From Pontibacter qinzhouensis (GTDB lineage: Bacteria; Bacteroidota; Bacteroidia; Cytophagales; Hymenobacteraceae), in NCBI RefSeq assembly GCF_008017455.1, contig NZ_VRTY01000015.1:1-64000 (forward strand): a stretch of DNA of 64,000 nt, written 5' to 3'. Position 1 is the first letter of the stretch. Every line of letters begins with the position of its first letter. Below, one piece after another: positions 25,998 through 34,391 of this stretch. The translations under genes were made by a program, and so were the position numbers. The notes beneath the pieces are model-generated. The model did no database searches and had not been told where the DNA came from. It was given only the letters and a program-made list of their open reading frames with translations.

Positions 25998-27476
25998 TTA
26001 TACTGTTTTTTCGGCCAAAGGGATGTTTTTGAGTGTTTCAAGCAGGAAATGCCAGTACTTCTGCACAGAGCTTATCTGTACTGTTTCGTCTGGAGAGTGT
26101 GCCCCGCGAATATTCGGACCAAAAGAAATCATTTCCATATCCGGATAATTCGCACCGATGATACCGCATTCCAGACCGGCGTGGCAAGCATTTACGTGAG
26201 GTGCTTCTGCAAACAGGTCGCGGTACAAATCGCTCATCAGCTTTACGATGGTGGCTCCTGGTCGTGGAGTCCAGCCGGGGTAGGAGCCGGCGCGCTTTAT
26301 GTTGGCTCCAAGCAATTCGAAGGTGGCCGCAATCGCAGAGGCAAGATCTTCTTTTTCAGAATCGACGGAGCTGCGGGTAAGGCATTGGATGGTATAGCTG
26401 CCTTCTTTTAGCAACACCCTGGCCACGTTGTTTGAGGTCTGTACCAGGTTCTGGATATCGGGGCTCATGCGGTAGATGCCGTTGGGACAAGCGTATACAG
26501 CTCGCAGAAAATTAGCCTGAAACGCAGGCGAAACCACCTCATTCGGAACGTCTACGGTCTGAAGCAGTAGCTCCAGCTTTGGGTCTGTGCTGCTATACTC
26601 TGCCTGCAGCACTGCCGTTTGCTCATCAATAAAGCCTTCGAAAGCACCTGCCTCACCTGCCGGAACAACAACTTCAGCAAAAGATTCTCTTGGGATGGCA
26701 TTGCGAAGGCCACCGCCATCTACTGTGCAGAGGCGGAGGCTAAACTGCTTAGATGCCTGGTAGAGTAACCTGTTCATCAGTTTGTTGGCGTTACCACGAC
26801 CTACGTGTATATCCATGCCTGAATGGCCGCCTGTTAGGCCCTTTACACTTACTTTAAAGGCTTTTGAACCAGCAGGAACAGGCGCCATGTCATAATTTCC
26901 GGATGCTGTTACGTCTACGCCACCGGCACAACCAATTGTCAGTTCCCGATCGTCTTCTGTATCCAGGTTCAGCATGATACTAGCCTGCAGTAGTCCGCCT
27001 TTCAGGGCTAAGGCTCCTGTCATGCCGGTTTCTTCATCAATAGTAAACAGCGCTTCTAAGGGTGGGTGTGCTATGTCGGTGGCCTCCAAAAGAGCCATTA
27101 TGGTGGCTACACCTACTCCGTTGTCCGCTCCCAGCGTAGTTCCGTTAGCTTTCACCCAATCTCCGTCTACCAACATGTCTATACCCTGTGTCTGAAAATT
27201 GAAGGTAGTGTCGGCATTTTTCTGGTGTACCATGTCGAGGTGACTCTGCAGCACGATGGTTTGACGGTTCTCCATGCCGGCACTAGGCGGTTTCCTGATA
27301 ATAATGTTACCTGCTTCGTCTTCAGTTGTGTCTAGGCCAAGGTTCTGACCAAACTCCTTTATAAATTTAATAACGCGCTCCTCTTGTTTAGATGGGCGAG
27401 GTACAGCGTTTAGGTCGGCAAAATTGTTCCAAAGTGCCTCAGGCTGAAGGCTTCTCACAGATGTAGTAGTTGTCAT
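25998..27476 (-). CDS. pepD: Beta-Ala-His (Xaa-His) dipeptidase
   Basis: 492 residues of the M20 metallopeptidase family, PepD type. Metal ligands appear in order: LQSHLDMVHQ (about 74-83), GADNGVGVATIMA (bridging Asp, about 117), DEETGMTGA (catalytic Glu, about 148), DTEDD (about 175) and a C-terminal NACHAGLECG histidine (about 450). The dimerisation domain includes GLTGGHSGMDIHVGRGNANK. It releases amino acids from dipeptides such as carnosine in the cytoplasm. The start at 27476 gives the family's usual length. A role on cyanophycin-derived beta-Asp-Arg is not the normal specificity and is only a remote idea. Confidence 0.92.
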   Translation of the reverse strand: MTTTTSVRSLQPEALWNNFADLNAVPRPSKQEERVIKFIKEFGQNLGLDTTEDEAGNIIIRKPPSAGMENRQTIVLQSHLDMVHQKNADTTFNFQTQGIDMLVDGDWVKANGTTLGADNGVGVATIMALLEATDIAHPPLEALFTIDEETGMTGALALKGGLLQASIMLNLDTEDDRELTIGCAGGVDVTASGNYDMAPVPAGSKAFKVSVKGLTGGHSGMDIHVGRGNANKLMNRLLYQASKQFSLRLCTVDGGGLRNAIPRESFAEVVVPAGEAGAFEGFIDEQTAVLQAEYSSTDPKLELLLQTVDVPNEVVSPAFQANFLRAVYACPNGIYRMSPDIQNLVQTSNNVARVLLKEGSYTIQCLTRSSVDSEKEDLASAIAATFELLGANIKRAGSYPGWTPRPGATIVKLMSDLYRDLFAEAPHVNACHAGLECGIIGANYPDMEMISFGPNIRGAHSPDETVQISSVQKYWHFLLETLKNIPLAEKTV

Positions 27477-27992
27477 AGGTTACGAATTAAATATATGAGC
27501 TGCCTGCGCAGCAGAAACAAGCTAGCAAATATTTGAGCAGCATAAAAATAACGAACCAAATTTTACTGTCTGCAAGCTGCCTTATAGGCTGCGTCATAAC
27601 TTATCGGAAATTGAAATTGTATCTCTCCTGGAAACAGGACACAAGTATCACGACACAAGACACAAGACTTTTTTTCTTTTGTATTTTTCGTAAAACTATT
27701 TCCAGGAAGTACTGTCGCTGTCTATATCTGTGGTTAACGTGCTCAACATAAGGTCTTAACAGCCGCAACTGCCTCTTGTTATAGAGTGCTGTGTTAGCTG
27801 CACCACAAGCTGCGTACAAGTAAGAGAGAGTTGCCTCTACTACAGTGTTAGCTTCCGAATTATTTAAATGAAAACAGCCTCCAAAAGGTTTTTTACAACT
27901 TTACCTTCAAGGGTTCGAGGTTGAGGAAGTAAGGCAAGAGTTGCTTGCGTACCAAAATTCTTTTAACTAGCAGAACAAACGCCGAAACACGT
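27477..27992. other. Divergent spacer between pepD and arsC
   Basis: About 515 bp with one copy of the 57-bp repeat at 27858-27914. No other gene or clear operator seen. Confidence 0.5.
27858..27914 (+). repeat. 57-bp intergenic repeat, copy 8
   Basis: AATTATTTAAATGAAAAC, core GCCTCCAAAAGG, end TTCAAGGGT; exactly 57 bp. It is 78 bp before the arsC start, in a divergent spacer. Confidence 0.85.
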
Positions 27993-28334
27993 ATGCTCAC
28001 AATTTACCATAATACCCGTTGTAGCAAAAGCCGCCAGGCACTAGACCTCCTTCAGCAGGAAAACCGGGAGGTACAGGTAATCGAGTACCTGAAAACTCCT
28101 CCCACAGCAGCAGAACTTCAAAGCCTGGCGCAGAAGTTGCATCTGAAACCAGAGGACCTGGTGCGGAAGCAGGAAAAACTATTTAAAGAAAAGTTTGCAG
28201 GCAAAGTGTACACCGATGAGGAATGGGTGGCGATTTTGGTAGCCAACCCATCGCTTATCGAAAGACCTATAGTGGTAAAAGGAGATAAAGCCGTGATAGG
28301 AAGACCTCCGGAAAATGTGCTAGCGTTGCTGTAA
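27993..28334 (+). CDS. arsC: Arsenate reductase, glutaredoxin-coupled ArsC type
   Basis: 113 residues from the ATG at 27993 (MLTIYHNTRCSKSRQAL); a longer frame from 27945 adds an unlikely start. The catalytic cysteine is C10 in N-T-R-C-S-K-S. The family's later landmarks are EYLKTPPTAAEL (about 33-44), the basic RKQEKLFKE stretch and ERPIVVKGDKAVIGRPPE near 89-106, which contains the substrate-binding arginine residues. It reduces arsenate to arsenite, or belongs to the closely related YfgD/Spx-like group. No other ars gene is nearby. It is flanked on both sides by 57-bp repeats. Confidence 0.88.
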   Translation: MLTIYHNTRCSKSRQALDLLQQENREVQVIEYLKTPPTAAELQSLAQKLHLKPEDLVRKQEKLFKEKFAGKVYTDEEWVAILVANPSLIERPIVVKGDKAVIGRPPENVLALL

Positions 28335-28444
28335 CTTCTGCATTATTCCTATGCTTCGACCAATCGGCAAAGTTTTGTCAAGAACATTCAAGCTTTTCCC
28401 TAACATTTTGCTGCTCCCTTTTAACAAGGCTGGTTAAGAAAAGT

Positions 28445-28501
28445 AATTATTCTAATGAAAATGCCCTTCCAAAAGAATTTAGGCCCTTTTTATCCAAGGG
28501 T
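28445..28501 (+). repeat. 57-bp intergenic repeat, copy 9
   Basis: AATTATTCTAATGAAAAT, core GCCCTTCCAAAAG, end TCCAAGGGT. It lies between the convergent arsC and MFS genes, 48 bp beyond the MFS stop. Confidence 0.87.
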
Positions 28502-28549
28502 CAGTTAGGCTATGAACCAGGTAGTGCAGAGGAGAACGTCTGAGAAACA

Positions 28550-29803
28550 TTAAATGGTAGCAGCTACATGGGTGCGCTCTTTATCTGATTTAAGAGAGTG
28601 CCTGTGCAGCACACGCAGTAATATAAACAGACTGGTAAGCGTAAGTGCAATAGCTGCTAAAAAGGGAGCTTCGGGTAAATAAACAGGGGCGCTGCCAGAG
28701 GTGAAGAAGGCGAACAAATAACTCATCATGGGTGCTCCTATAAGAGCCGTGGCACTCGCCAGGCTGGCAATACCGCCTTGTAACTCACCTTGTTCGGTTT
28801 CAGGAACTTCGCTTGAAAGAATACTTTGAATGGCTGGCTCTGAAATACCACCCATGGCGTACGGCAGCAAAAAGGCAAACAACATCCAGGAGTCGGTGGC
28901 CAGGGCTAGTAGCAGGTAACCCAGGCTGTAAAGTCCTACTCCTATATAAGCTGTTTTTTTCAGACCTAACTTTGGTGCCACAAAACCGGTAAGCCAACCC
29001 TGAACAAAGGCAATAAGTAAACCCAGTAAACCAAATGAGTAGCCGATATGATTTTCGGCCCAGTTAAATTTTAAGGCTGTAAAATAAGCCCAGACGTTAT
29101 GAAACACATGCACCGCAATGTAGGTGCAACATAACGAGCAGCATAAACCTACCACCAAAGGGTACTTCCGGAGGTGCAGCCAGGTCCCTAACGGGTTGGC
29201 TCTGCTCCAGCTAAAGGCGCTTCTCTTATGGACGGGCAACGATTCCGGAACCACAAAAGCAGTGTAGACCAGATTTAGGAGCGTAATGCCCAATGCCGCA
29301 TAAAACGGTACCCGCAGCCCAACCTGACTCAGTTCGCCACCCAGCACCGGACCAACAGTAATACCAAGCCCAAAAGCTGCACCTAATAGCCCAAAGCGTT
29401 TAGCACGATCAGCCATGGAAGTTATGTCGGCGGTGTAGGCGGTAGCCATGTAAAACGTTGTATTGGTAGTGCCTGCCAGCAACCTCCCAATAAATAGCCA
29501 CCCGATGCCAGAGGTAAAACTCATGAACAGGTAATCTGTTCCTATGCCAGCCAGCGACAGCAGCAGGATAGCCCGTCGGCCAAAGCGGTCGCTTAGTTTG
29601 CCCATGGTAGGGGCCAGCAGGAACTGAGTAAGCGAGAACGCAAACATGAGCCAGCCGCCATAAACCGACGCTTCGCTTAATGTGCAGCCTGTTATCTGGC
29701 TCAGCAGGCCCGGGAGAACCGGCAATACCATGCCAAGGCACAGAACATCTAAAAACAAGGTAGCCAGAACAAAACTCTGAGCCGCTTTGGGCATAAAAAC
29801 CAT
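28550..29803 (-). CDS. MFS transporter of the TetA-like drug/proton antiporter family
   Basis: 417 residues with about twelve hydrophobic spans. The loop 2-3 signature GKLSDRFGRRAILLLSLAG (about 68-86) is the classic MFS motif A. GLGITVGPVLGGELS (about 145-159) is motif C, specific for antiporters. The overall pattern matches the TCR/TetA group. It would export a small molecule in exchange for protons; the substrate is unknown, and tetracycline cannot be claimed. It is monocistronic with a terminator-like hairpin on its upstream side. Confidence 0.85.
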   Translation of the reverse strand: MVFMPKAAQSFVLATLFLDVLCLGMVLPVLPGLLSQITGCTLSEASVYGGWLMFAFSLTQFLLAPTMGKLSDRFGRRAILLLSLAGIGTDYLFMSFTSGIGWLFIGRLLAGTTNTTFYMATAYTADITSMADRAKRFGLLGAAFGLGITVGPVLGGELSQVGLRVPFYAALGITLLNLVYTAFVVPESLPVHKRSAFSWSRANPLGTWLHLRKYPLVVGLCCSLCCTYIAVHVFHNVWAYFTALKFNWAENHIGYSFGLLGLLIAFVQGWLTGFVAPKLGLKKTAYIGVGLYSLGYLLLALATDSWMLFAFLLPYAMGGISEPAIQSILSSEVPETEQGELQGGIASLASATALIGAPMMSYLFAFFTSGSAPVYLPEAPFLAAIALTLTSLFILLRVLHRHSLKSDKERTHVAATI

Positions 29804-29903
29804 AAAAGTTAATTAATGGCCTGAAAGTAAAACTTTTATAGCAAATCGCAACACTTCAGCAGTCAGAATAAGGTGTATAGCCAGTAGAAAAGGGTAAAAC
29901 TAC

Positions 29904-29952
29904 AACAGCCTGCCATTGGTTTAAGAAAGAACTAAACCAAAGGCAGGCTGTT
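29904..29952. terminator. Hairpin terminator
   Basis: AACAGCCTGCC and GGCAGGCTGTT form the outer stem, and GGTTTA/TAAACC an inner one, followed by TTGTTT. It lies between two reverse-strand genes, upstream of the DUF922 gene stop side, where a forward or reverse transcript may end. Confidence 0.65.
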
Positions 29953-30022
29953 TTGTTTACAGCAACAAGATCGCAAGGCAACTGTAGCCTTGTTTAGAAC
30001 AGTTAATCGGGAGGTAATGCTG

Positions 30023-30595
30023 TTACTGATAGGCTTCTAATTCCTTCAAGCGTTGCTCAATGTTGGCCGCCCACTCAGCTTGTGCTTCATAATTAAGCCC
30101 ATGACGTACCGATTTGTCGAACTTGTCCTGCTCGGCTTTCCAGGCAGCAAAGGCGGCTGTAACGGTAGGGCCTAGTTTCTGCTGCACGTTGTCGCAGGAG
30201 CTGCCAAGAGCTTGCAGTTGCTGGCGAAGCAGGCGCGCATGCACCTCCGTCAGGTCGAAATGAAGCTGCTCGTGGTACAGCAGCTTTTCAGATTTCTTGT
30301 TTTTAGACCACGACTGCGTAGGCAGAAAAACGCAGGATACCTGGAACTCCAGTTGGTTGTTCCGGCACTTGGCATCCAGGGCTAGGTTTGCAGCAGTTAA
30401 GGCGTGGTGTGGGTTCTCAGTGTCAGGGTCTCCTTTAAAATCTTCCCAACTCAGCTTTCTACTGGGAGACCAGGAAAGTTTTTCGCTTTTTGCACTATTG
30501 TCTTCCTCCACTGCTGGCATAGCAGGAGTAAAAGGAACGGTGGCTGGTGCAAAGAATCCTGTAACAAAAGATAAGAGTAGCGTGATAATAAACAT
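30023..30595 (-). CDS. DUF922-type secreted zinc protease (predicted)
   Basis: 190 residues. An N-terminal hydrophobic segment (MFIITLLLSFVTGFFAPA) is a signal peptide. The mature protein contains LSWEDFKGDPD (about 48-58) and LLYHEQLHFDLTEVHARLL (about 104-122), whose H-E-x-x-H-F-D is the proposed zinc site of DUF922. The tail (YEAQAEWAANIEQRLKELE) is helical. The family is annotated as predicted secreted Zn-dependent proteases, without biochemical proof that I know of. It lies about 70 bp from the MATE gene start side and is probably separately transcribed. Confidence 0.8.
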   Translation of the reverse strand: MFIITLLLSFVTGFFAPATVPFTPAMPAVEEDNSAKSEKLSWSPSRKLSWEDFKGDPDTENPHHALTAANLALDAKCRNNQLEFQVSCVFLPTQSWSKNKKSEKLLYHEQLHFDLTEVHARLLRQQLQALGSSCDNVQQKLGPTVTAAFAAWKAEQDKFDKSVRHGLNYEAQAEWAANIEQRLKELEAYQ

Positions 30596-30667
30596 TGGCT
30601 AAAAGTAAAATTATCGTCATTACAGGGGCAACAAGGGCTATTTTAGAAAGGTTGCATTTTTTTTAAT

Positions 30668-32011
30668 TTATTTTTGAAGCAGTTGAATCGTCTGTTTATT
30701 GAACCGCCAGAAGAGCAAAACAGCAGCTACAGAAAGTCCTATCAGTAGCCCGGCCCAGATTCCGTTTACACCAACTCCAAGCTTAAAACAGAGCAAATAT
30801 CCTAATGGAAGTCCAATTATCCAGTAGGCAACAAACGACACAAGACTCGGAATTCTGACATCTTCCAGGCCTCGTAAAGTACCTAAGCCAACCACCTGTA
30901 CTCCATCCGAAATCTGGAAAAGAGCAGCGATAATCAGGAGCTGCGAGGCAATCGCGATTACCGCCGGATCATCGATGTATAGCATCGGAATGAGCCGGTT
31001 AAAAGTCACCATAAGCAGGCCGCTGCCGATCATAAACACAATGGCCATTAAAAAACTGCTGAAGCCTGCCATGCGCATAGCTCTTATGTTACCCAGGCCT
31101 TTCTGGTTTCCTACCCGAATGGTGGCAGCTGCTGCTATGCCGCTGGCCATCATATACGATACAGAGGCTATGTTAATAGCAATCTGGTGCGCCGCCAGTT
31201 CACTTGCCCCGATCCACCCGATCATGATAGCAGAGAAACTGAACGCGCCCACCTCGAACAGCATTTGCAGCGAAATTGGTAGCCCCAGTTTAAAGATGCG
31301 CGACATATGGATGAGCGACAGGTGGCGCAGGTTCAGGTAATGGCGGTACATAGCAAATCGTTTGGCGTAGAGCACGTAACCACCCATCAGGAGGGCCATG
31401 ATGATGCGCGAGATAAAAGTAGCCCAACCAGCCCCCACCAGTCCCATAGCCGGGAAACCGAGTTTCCCATAAATTAAGATATAATTAAAGACGATGTTGA
31501 GGCTGTTAGCGACAACTGAAATATACATGGCCTGTTTTGTAAGCGAAAGCCCTTCGGTAAACTGCCGGAACGCCTGAAATACCATGAGCGGCACCATAGA
31601 GTAGAACAGAATCCGGATGTAAGGAATGGCCAGCTCCACCACAGCCTCGGGCTGGTTCAGCAGGCTAAGGCCCGGCGACAGGAAATAGCCCGCCACCATC
31701 ACCAGCAGGCCGAGCAGCACATTAGAAACAAGCCCGTTCAGTAACCACAGCGAGATGCGGGTAGGATTGCCACGGCCATCGGCAGAGGCAATTAAAGGAG
31801 TGATGCTCATCGAGACGCCGATGCCAAACATCATCATCACGACAAATACACTATTGCCCAGTGAGGCGGCTGCCAGTGGCAGGGTGCCAATTTGACCCAC
31901 CATCAGGCTATCGAAAACACTTACCATAATGTGCCCCAGCTGACTGAGAACAACAGGGTAAGCAAGCAGGAAATTTTTAGCGAAATGTTCTTTATATTCT
32001 TCTGATCTCAT
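30668..32011 (-). CDS. MATE-family efflux transporter
   Basis: 447 residues and about twelve membrane helices in two similar halves. The first begins at FLLAYPVVLSQLGHIMVSVFDSLMVGQIG (about 13-41), the family's best conserved part. The second begins at FKLGLPISLQMLFEVGAFSFSAIMIGWIG (about 240-268). This internal duplication and the GTLPLAAASLGNS motif identify the NorM branch. Such proteins export cationic drugs or metabolites using Na+ or H+ gradients. The substrate is unknown. The gene is alone, with a hairpin and a 57-bp repeat upstream. Confidence 0.9.
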   Translation of the reverse strand: MRSEEYKEHFAKNFLLAYPVVLSQLGHIMVSVFDSLMVGQIGTLPLAAASLGNSVFVVMMMFGIGVSMSITPLIASADGRGNPTRISLWLLNGLVSNVLLGLLVMVAGYFLSPGLSLLNQPEAVVELAIPYIRILFYSMVPLMVFQAFRQFTEGLSLTKQAMYISVVANSLNIVFNYILIYGKLGFPAMGLVGAGWATFISRIIMALLMGGYVLYAKRFAMYRHYLNLRHLSLIHMSRIFKLGLPISLQMLFEVGAFSFSAIMIGWIGASELAAHQIAINIASVSYMMASGIAAAATIRVGNQKGLGNIRAMRMAGFSSFLMAIVFMIGSGLLMVTFNRLIPMLYIDDPAVIAIASQLLIIAALFQISDGVQVVGLGTLRGLEDVRIPSLVSFVAYWIIGLPLGYLLCFKLGVGVNGIWAGLLIGLSVAAVLLFWRFNKQTIQLLQK

Positions 32012-32118
32012 ACCAGCGGCTCATTTTAGGCCCGCAAAAGTACGCTTTTTAAATTTGATAAAGTTAGATATGCAGAAATTTGAAATCAGGAACAGGTAGT
32101 GGCGTGTTATCAATTTGT

Positions 32119-32162
32119 AACTACAGCTATTTGTAGCGTTCCTCTTACAAATAGCTGTAGTT
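32119..32162. terminator. Perfect inverted repeat between MATE and aminotransferase genes
   Basis: AACTACAGCTATTTGTA and its exact mirror surround a ten-base loop, giving a 17-pair stem. It is likely a terminator for the aminotransferase operon on the reverse strand. Confidence 0.7.
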
Positions 32163-32172
32163 GCTGTGTTCA

Positions 32173-32229
32173 ACCCTTGGCATAATTTTGCCCTTTTTTC
32201 TTTTGAAGGTCATTTTCATTAGCAGAATT
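32173..32229 (-). repeat. 57-bp intergenic repeat, copy 10
   Basis: Reverse-strand reading: AATTCTGCTAATGAAAAT, core GACCTTCAAAAG, end GCCAAGGGT. It lies 24 bp beyond the aminotransferase stop, but in the orientation opposite to most post-stop copies. Confidence 0.82.
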
Positions 32230-32252
32230 AGAACTTCCCCGACAAATTAAGC

Positions 32253-33365
32253 TTATTGCACCACCAGTCCTTCCAGCGCCTCTTTTAAACGTATGAGCGC
32301 CTCTTGCAGCGTTTCTTTCTCTACGGCGAAAGAGAGGCGGGCATGGCCCGATGCTCCAAAGTTTTCGCCGGCATAGAGCTGTAGCGCCACTTCATCCTTC
32401 AGGTACTGGCACAAATCCTGGCTGCTGGTTAAGGTAGTGCCTTGTGGCGTAGTTCCGGGTAGGTAATAGCTGAAGTCGGGGAAAAAATAGTAAGCTCCCT
32501 CCGGATAGAAATATGGCAGGTGCGGAATGTCATGTAATACGGCTGCCGTAAGGCGGCGGTTTTCCTGCAGTACCTCCAGCATGGGTTTCAGCACCTCCGT
32601 GCGTTGTTGCAGCATAGAGGCGGCTCCTTTTTGCAAAAAATTGCTAACGCCGGCCAGAGTAGCCCCCTGAAACCGGGTGCACCTGCTAACAAGTTCTGTT
32701 GGCCCTACCATAAAGCCGAGCCGCCAATCGGTCATGGCAAACGACTTGGAGAAACCGTTTACGACAACTATTTCCTGGCCCGCCCCTTCGCAGGAAAGGA
32801 TACTAGTAAAAGCCCCGTTGTAAGTAATAAAGTCATAAATCTCATCAGCTATAATGGTTAAGTCAGGAAAATCGCGGGTAACCGAAAGTATGCCTTCCAG
32901 TTCCTGCTTTGTATAGATACGGCCGGTTGGGTTGCAGGGGTTTGTGAGCAAAAGTATGCGGCTGTGCTCGTTTAATTTTTTTCGTAGATCCGCCGAATCG
33001 AGGCGGTAACCTGTGCTGGCAGCTGTAGGCAGCTCCACTAGTTTACCTTTACCGTAAGCCATTAACTCCCTGAAGCCACCCCAGGCAGGAGTGGGAATCA
33101 CCAGTTCATCGGAGTCGTGCTGCAGCAACGTGGTAAATAGATAAAATAGGGCTTGCTTGCTGCCAGGCGTTACCAGCACCTGCTCTGGCGCAATGGCAAT
33201 GCCGTCAGCTTGGTAGCGTTGGGCAATGGCTTCTCGCAGTTCTGGTATACCCTCTGCGGTGCCATGGCCAGTTGCACCGGCCTCCAGTGCTGCTATGGCA
33301 GTGGCTATGGCAGGAGCAGGACTACGGAAGTAGCTTGCTCCTGAGGCTAAATTAATATCGGTCAT
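32253..33365 (-). CDS. Class I/II PLP-dependent aminotransferase
   Basis: 370 residues, fold-type I. The PLP-lysine lies in VVNGFSKSFAMTDWRLGF (about 200-217); other cofactor contacts are NPCNPTGRIY (about 143) and ADEIYDFITY (about 173). ARLSFAVE near the end holds the carboxylate-binding arginine. It resembles aspartate/aromatic aminotransferases. The start lies four bases after the egtD stop, so it is the third gene of an egtB-egtD operon. It could supply or recycle an amino acid for the pathway, or replace the C-S lyase EgtE. Its sequence alone favours an ordinary aminotransferase. Confidence 0.85.
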   Translation of the reverse strand: MTDINLASGASYFRSPAPAIATAIAALEAGATGHGTAEGIPELREAIAQRYQADGIAIAPEQVLVTPGSKQALFYLFTTLLQHDSDELVIPTPAWGGFRELMAYGKGKLVELPTAASTGYRLDSADLRKKLNEHSRILLLTNPCNPTGRIYTKQELEGILSVTRDFPDLTIIADEIYDFITYNGAFTSILSCEGAGQEIVVVNGFSKSFAMTDWRLGFMVGPTELVSRCTRFQGATLAGVSNFLQKGAASMLQQRTEVLKPMLEVLQENRRLTAAVLHDIPHLPYFYPEGAYYFFPDFSYYLPGTTPQGTTLTSSQDLCQYLKDEVALQLYAGENFGASGHARLSFAVEKETLQEALIRLKEALEGLVVQ

Positions 33366-33369
33366 AGGT

Positions 33370-34386
33370 CTACTTTACGGCGAAAAGGATATCAGCAAAA
33401 TACTGGTTTTTGTCCAGAAAAACAGTCTCGATGCTGAAGTTTGTGGCTTTGCCCATTTCCTGCGCCTGCTCAAGCGAGTATTTATGGGAGTTTTCGGTAT
33501 GAATGGTTTCCCAGGCGGTAAACGAGAACATTTTGCCAATAGCCTCTATCCAGACCTCCTGCCGTTTCCTGCTGACCAGGTAGCTGCGCATAACCCCGGC
33601 CTGCGGGTCGTAGGTGGCGTAGTGGCTAAAGCAGTTTAGGTCGAAGTTACCGCCCAGTTCCTCGTTTATGCGCCGCAGCAGGTTCAGGTTAAAAGCGGCT
33701 GTTACTCCTGTTTTGTCGTCGTAGGCATCCAGAATGGTGTTGGGGTCTTTGCGCAGGTCCATGCCCATCAGCAGTTTGTCGCCGGAGCCGAGGTAGCTCC
33801 TCACAATTTTGAGGAAGGCCATGCTTTCATCAGAAGTGAAATTGCCGATGTTGGAGCCCAGGAACAGTACCACCTTCCGCTCCGATTTATGCTCCTGCAG
33901 CCATTCAAGCGCCTGAATATACTCGCCAACCACCGCCTGCACCGGCACATCGGGCAGTTCGTGGTGCAGGCGCTCGGTCAGTTCCTGCATGGCGTGCCCC
34001 GAAATATCTACCGGCACATAATCGAACTGCTGCTTTTGCTTGTGCAGCTCCCGCAGCAGAATCTTGGTTTTAAGGGCGTCGCCTGCGCCAAGGTCTATTA
34101 AATGGAAAAAGCCTTCGGCCGCTACCTCTGCTGCAATAGCCTCTTTCTGGTCGGTGAGCACCTCGAACTCGCTTCGGGTAAGGTAGTACTCCGGCAGCGC
34201 CATAATATCCTGAAAAAGCTGGCTGCCCCGGCTGTCGTAGAAGTACCGCGACGAGAGTGTTTTATTTTTTTTGCTGAGGCCGGCCTCCACATCTTTGGCG
34301 AAAGCAGCTTTCGAAACGCTTCCGTCAGGTTCTTTGTGTAATTCTACGAGTGGCAATTTGTTGGGTGTTGAGGTTAGTGTTTTCAT
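33370..34386 (-). CDS. egtD: L-histidine N-alpha-methyltransferase
   Basis: 338 residues of the EgtD (Methyltransf_33) family, which trimethylates histidine to hercynine using S-adenosylmethionine. Signatures are SSRYFYDSRGSQLFQDIMALPEYYLTRSE near the N-terminus, the SAM-binding HLIDLGAGDALKTKILL (about 93-109), VVLFLGSNIGNF (about 171-182) and LLMGMDLRKDP (about 202-212). It follows egtB by five bases. With EgtB it would make the sulfoxide precursor of ergothioneine. No gene for a gamma-glutamylcysteine ligase (EgtA) or a clear EgtE is present in the window. Confidence 0.93.
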   Translation of the reverse strand: MKTLTSTPNKLPLVELHKEPDGSVSKAAFAKDVEAGLSKKNKTLSSRYFYDSRGSQLFQDIMALPEYYLTRSEFEVLTDQKEAIAAEVAAEGFFHLIDLGAGDALKTKILLRELHKQKQQFDYVPVDISGHAMQELTERLHHELPDVPVQAVVGEYIQALEWLQEHKSERKVVLFLGSNIGNFTSDESMAFLKIVRSYLGSGDKLLMGMDLRKDPNTILDAYDDKTGVTAAFNLNLLRRINEELGGNFDLNCFSHYATYDPQAGVMRSYLVSRKRQEVWIEAIGKMFSFTAWETIHTENSHKYSLEQAQEMGKATNFSIETVFLDKNQYFADILFAVK

Positions 34387-34391
34387 ACGTT

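Noticed and set aside
28550-29803. MFS transporter as a tetracycline resistance determinant
   Set aside because: Only family-level resemblance to TetA; no resistance context or regulator nearby.
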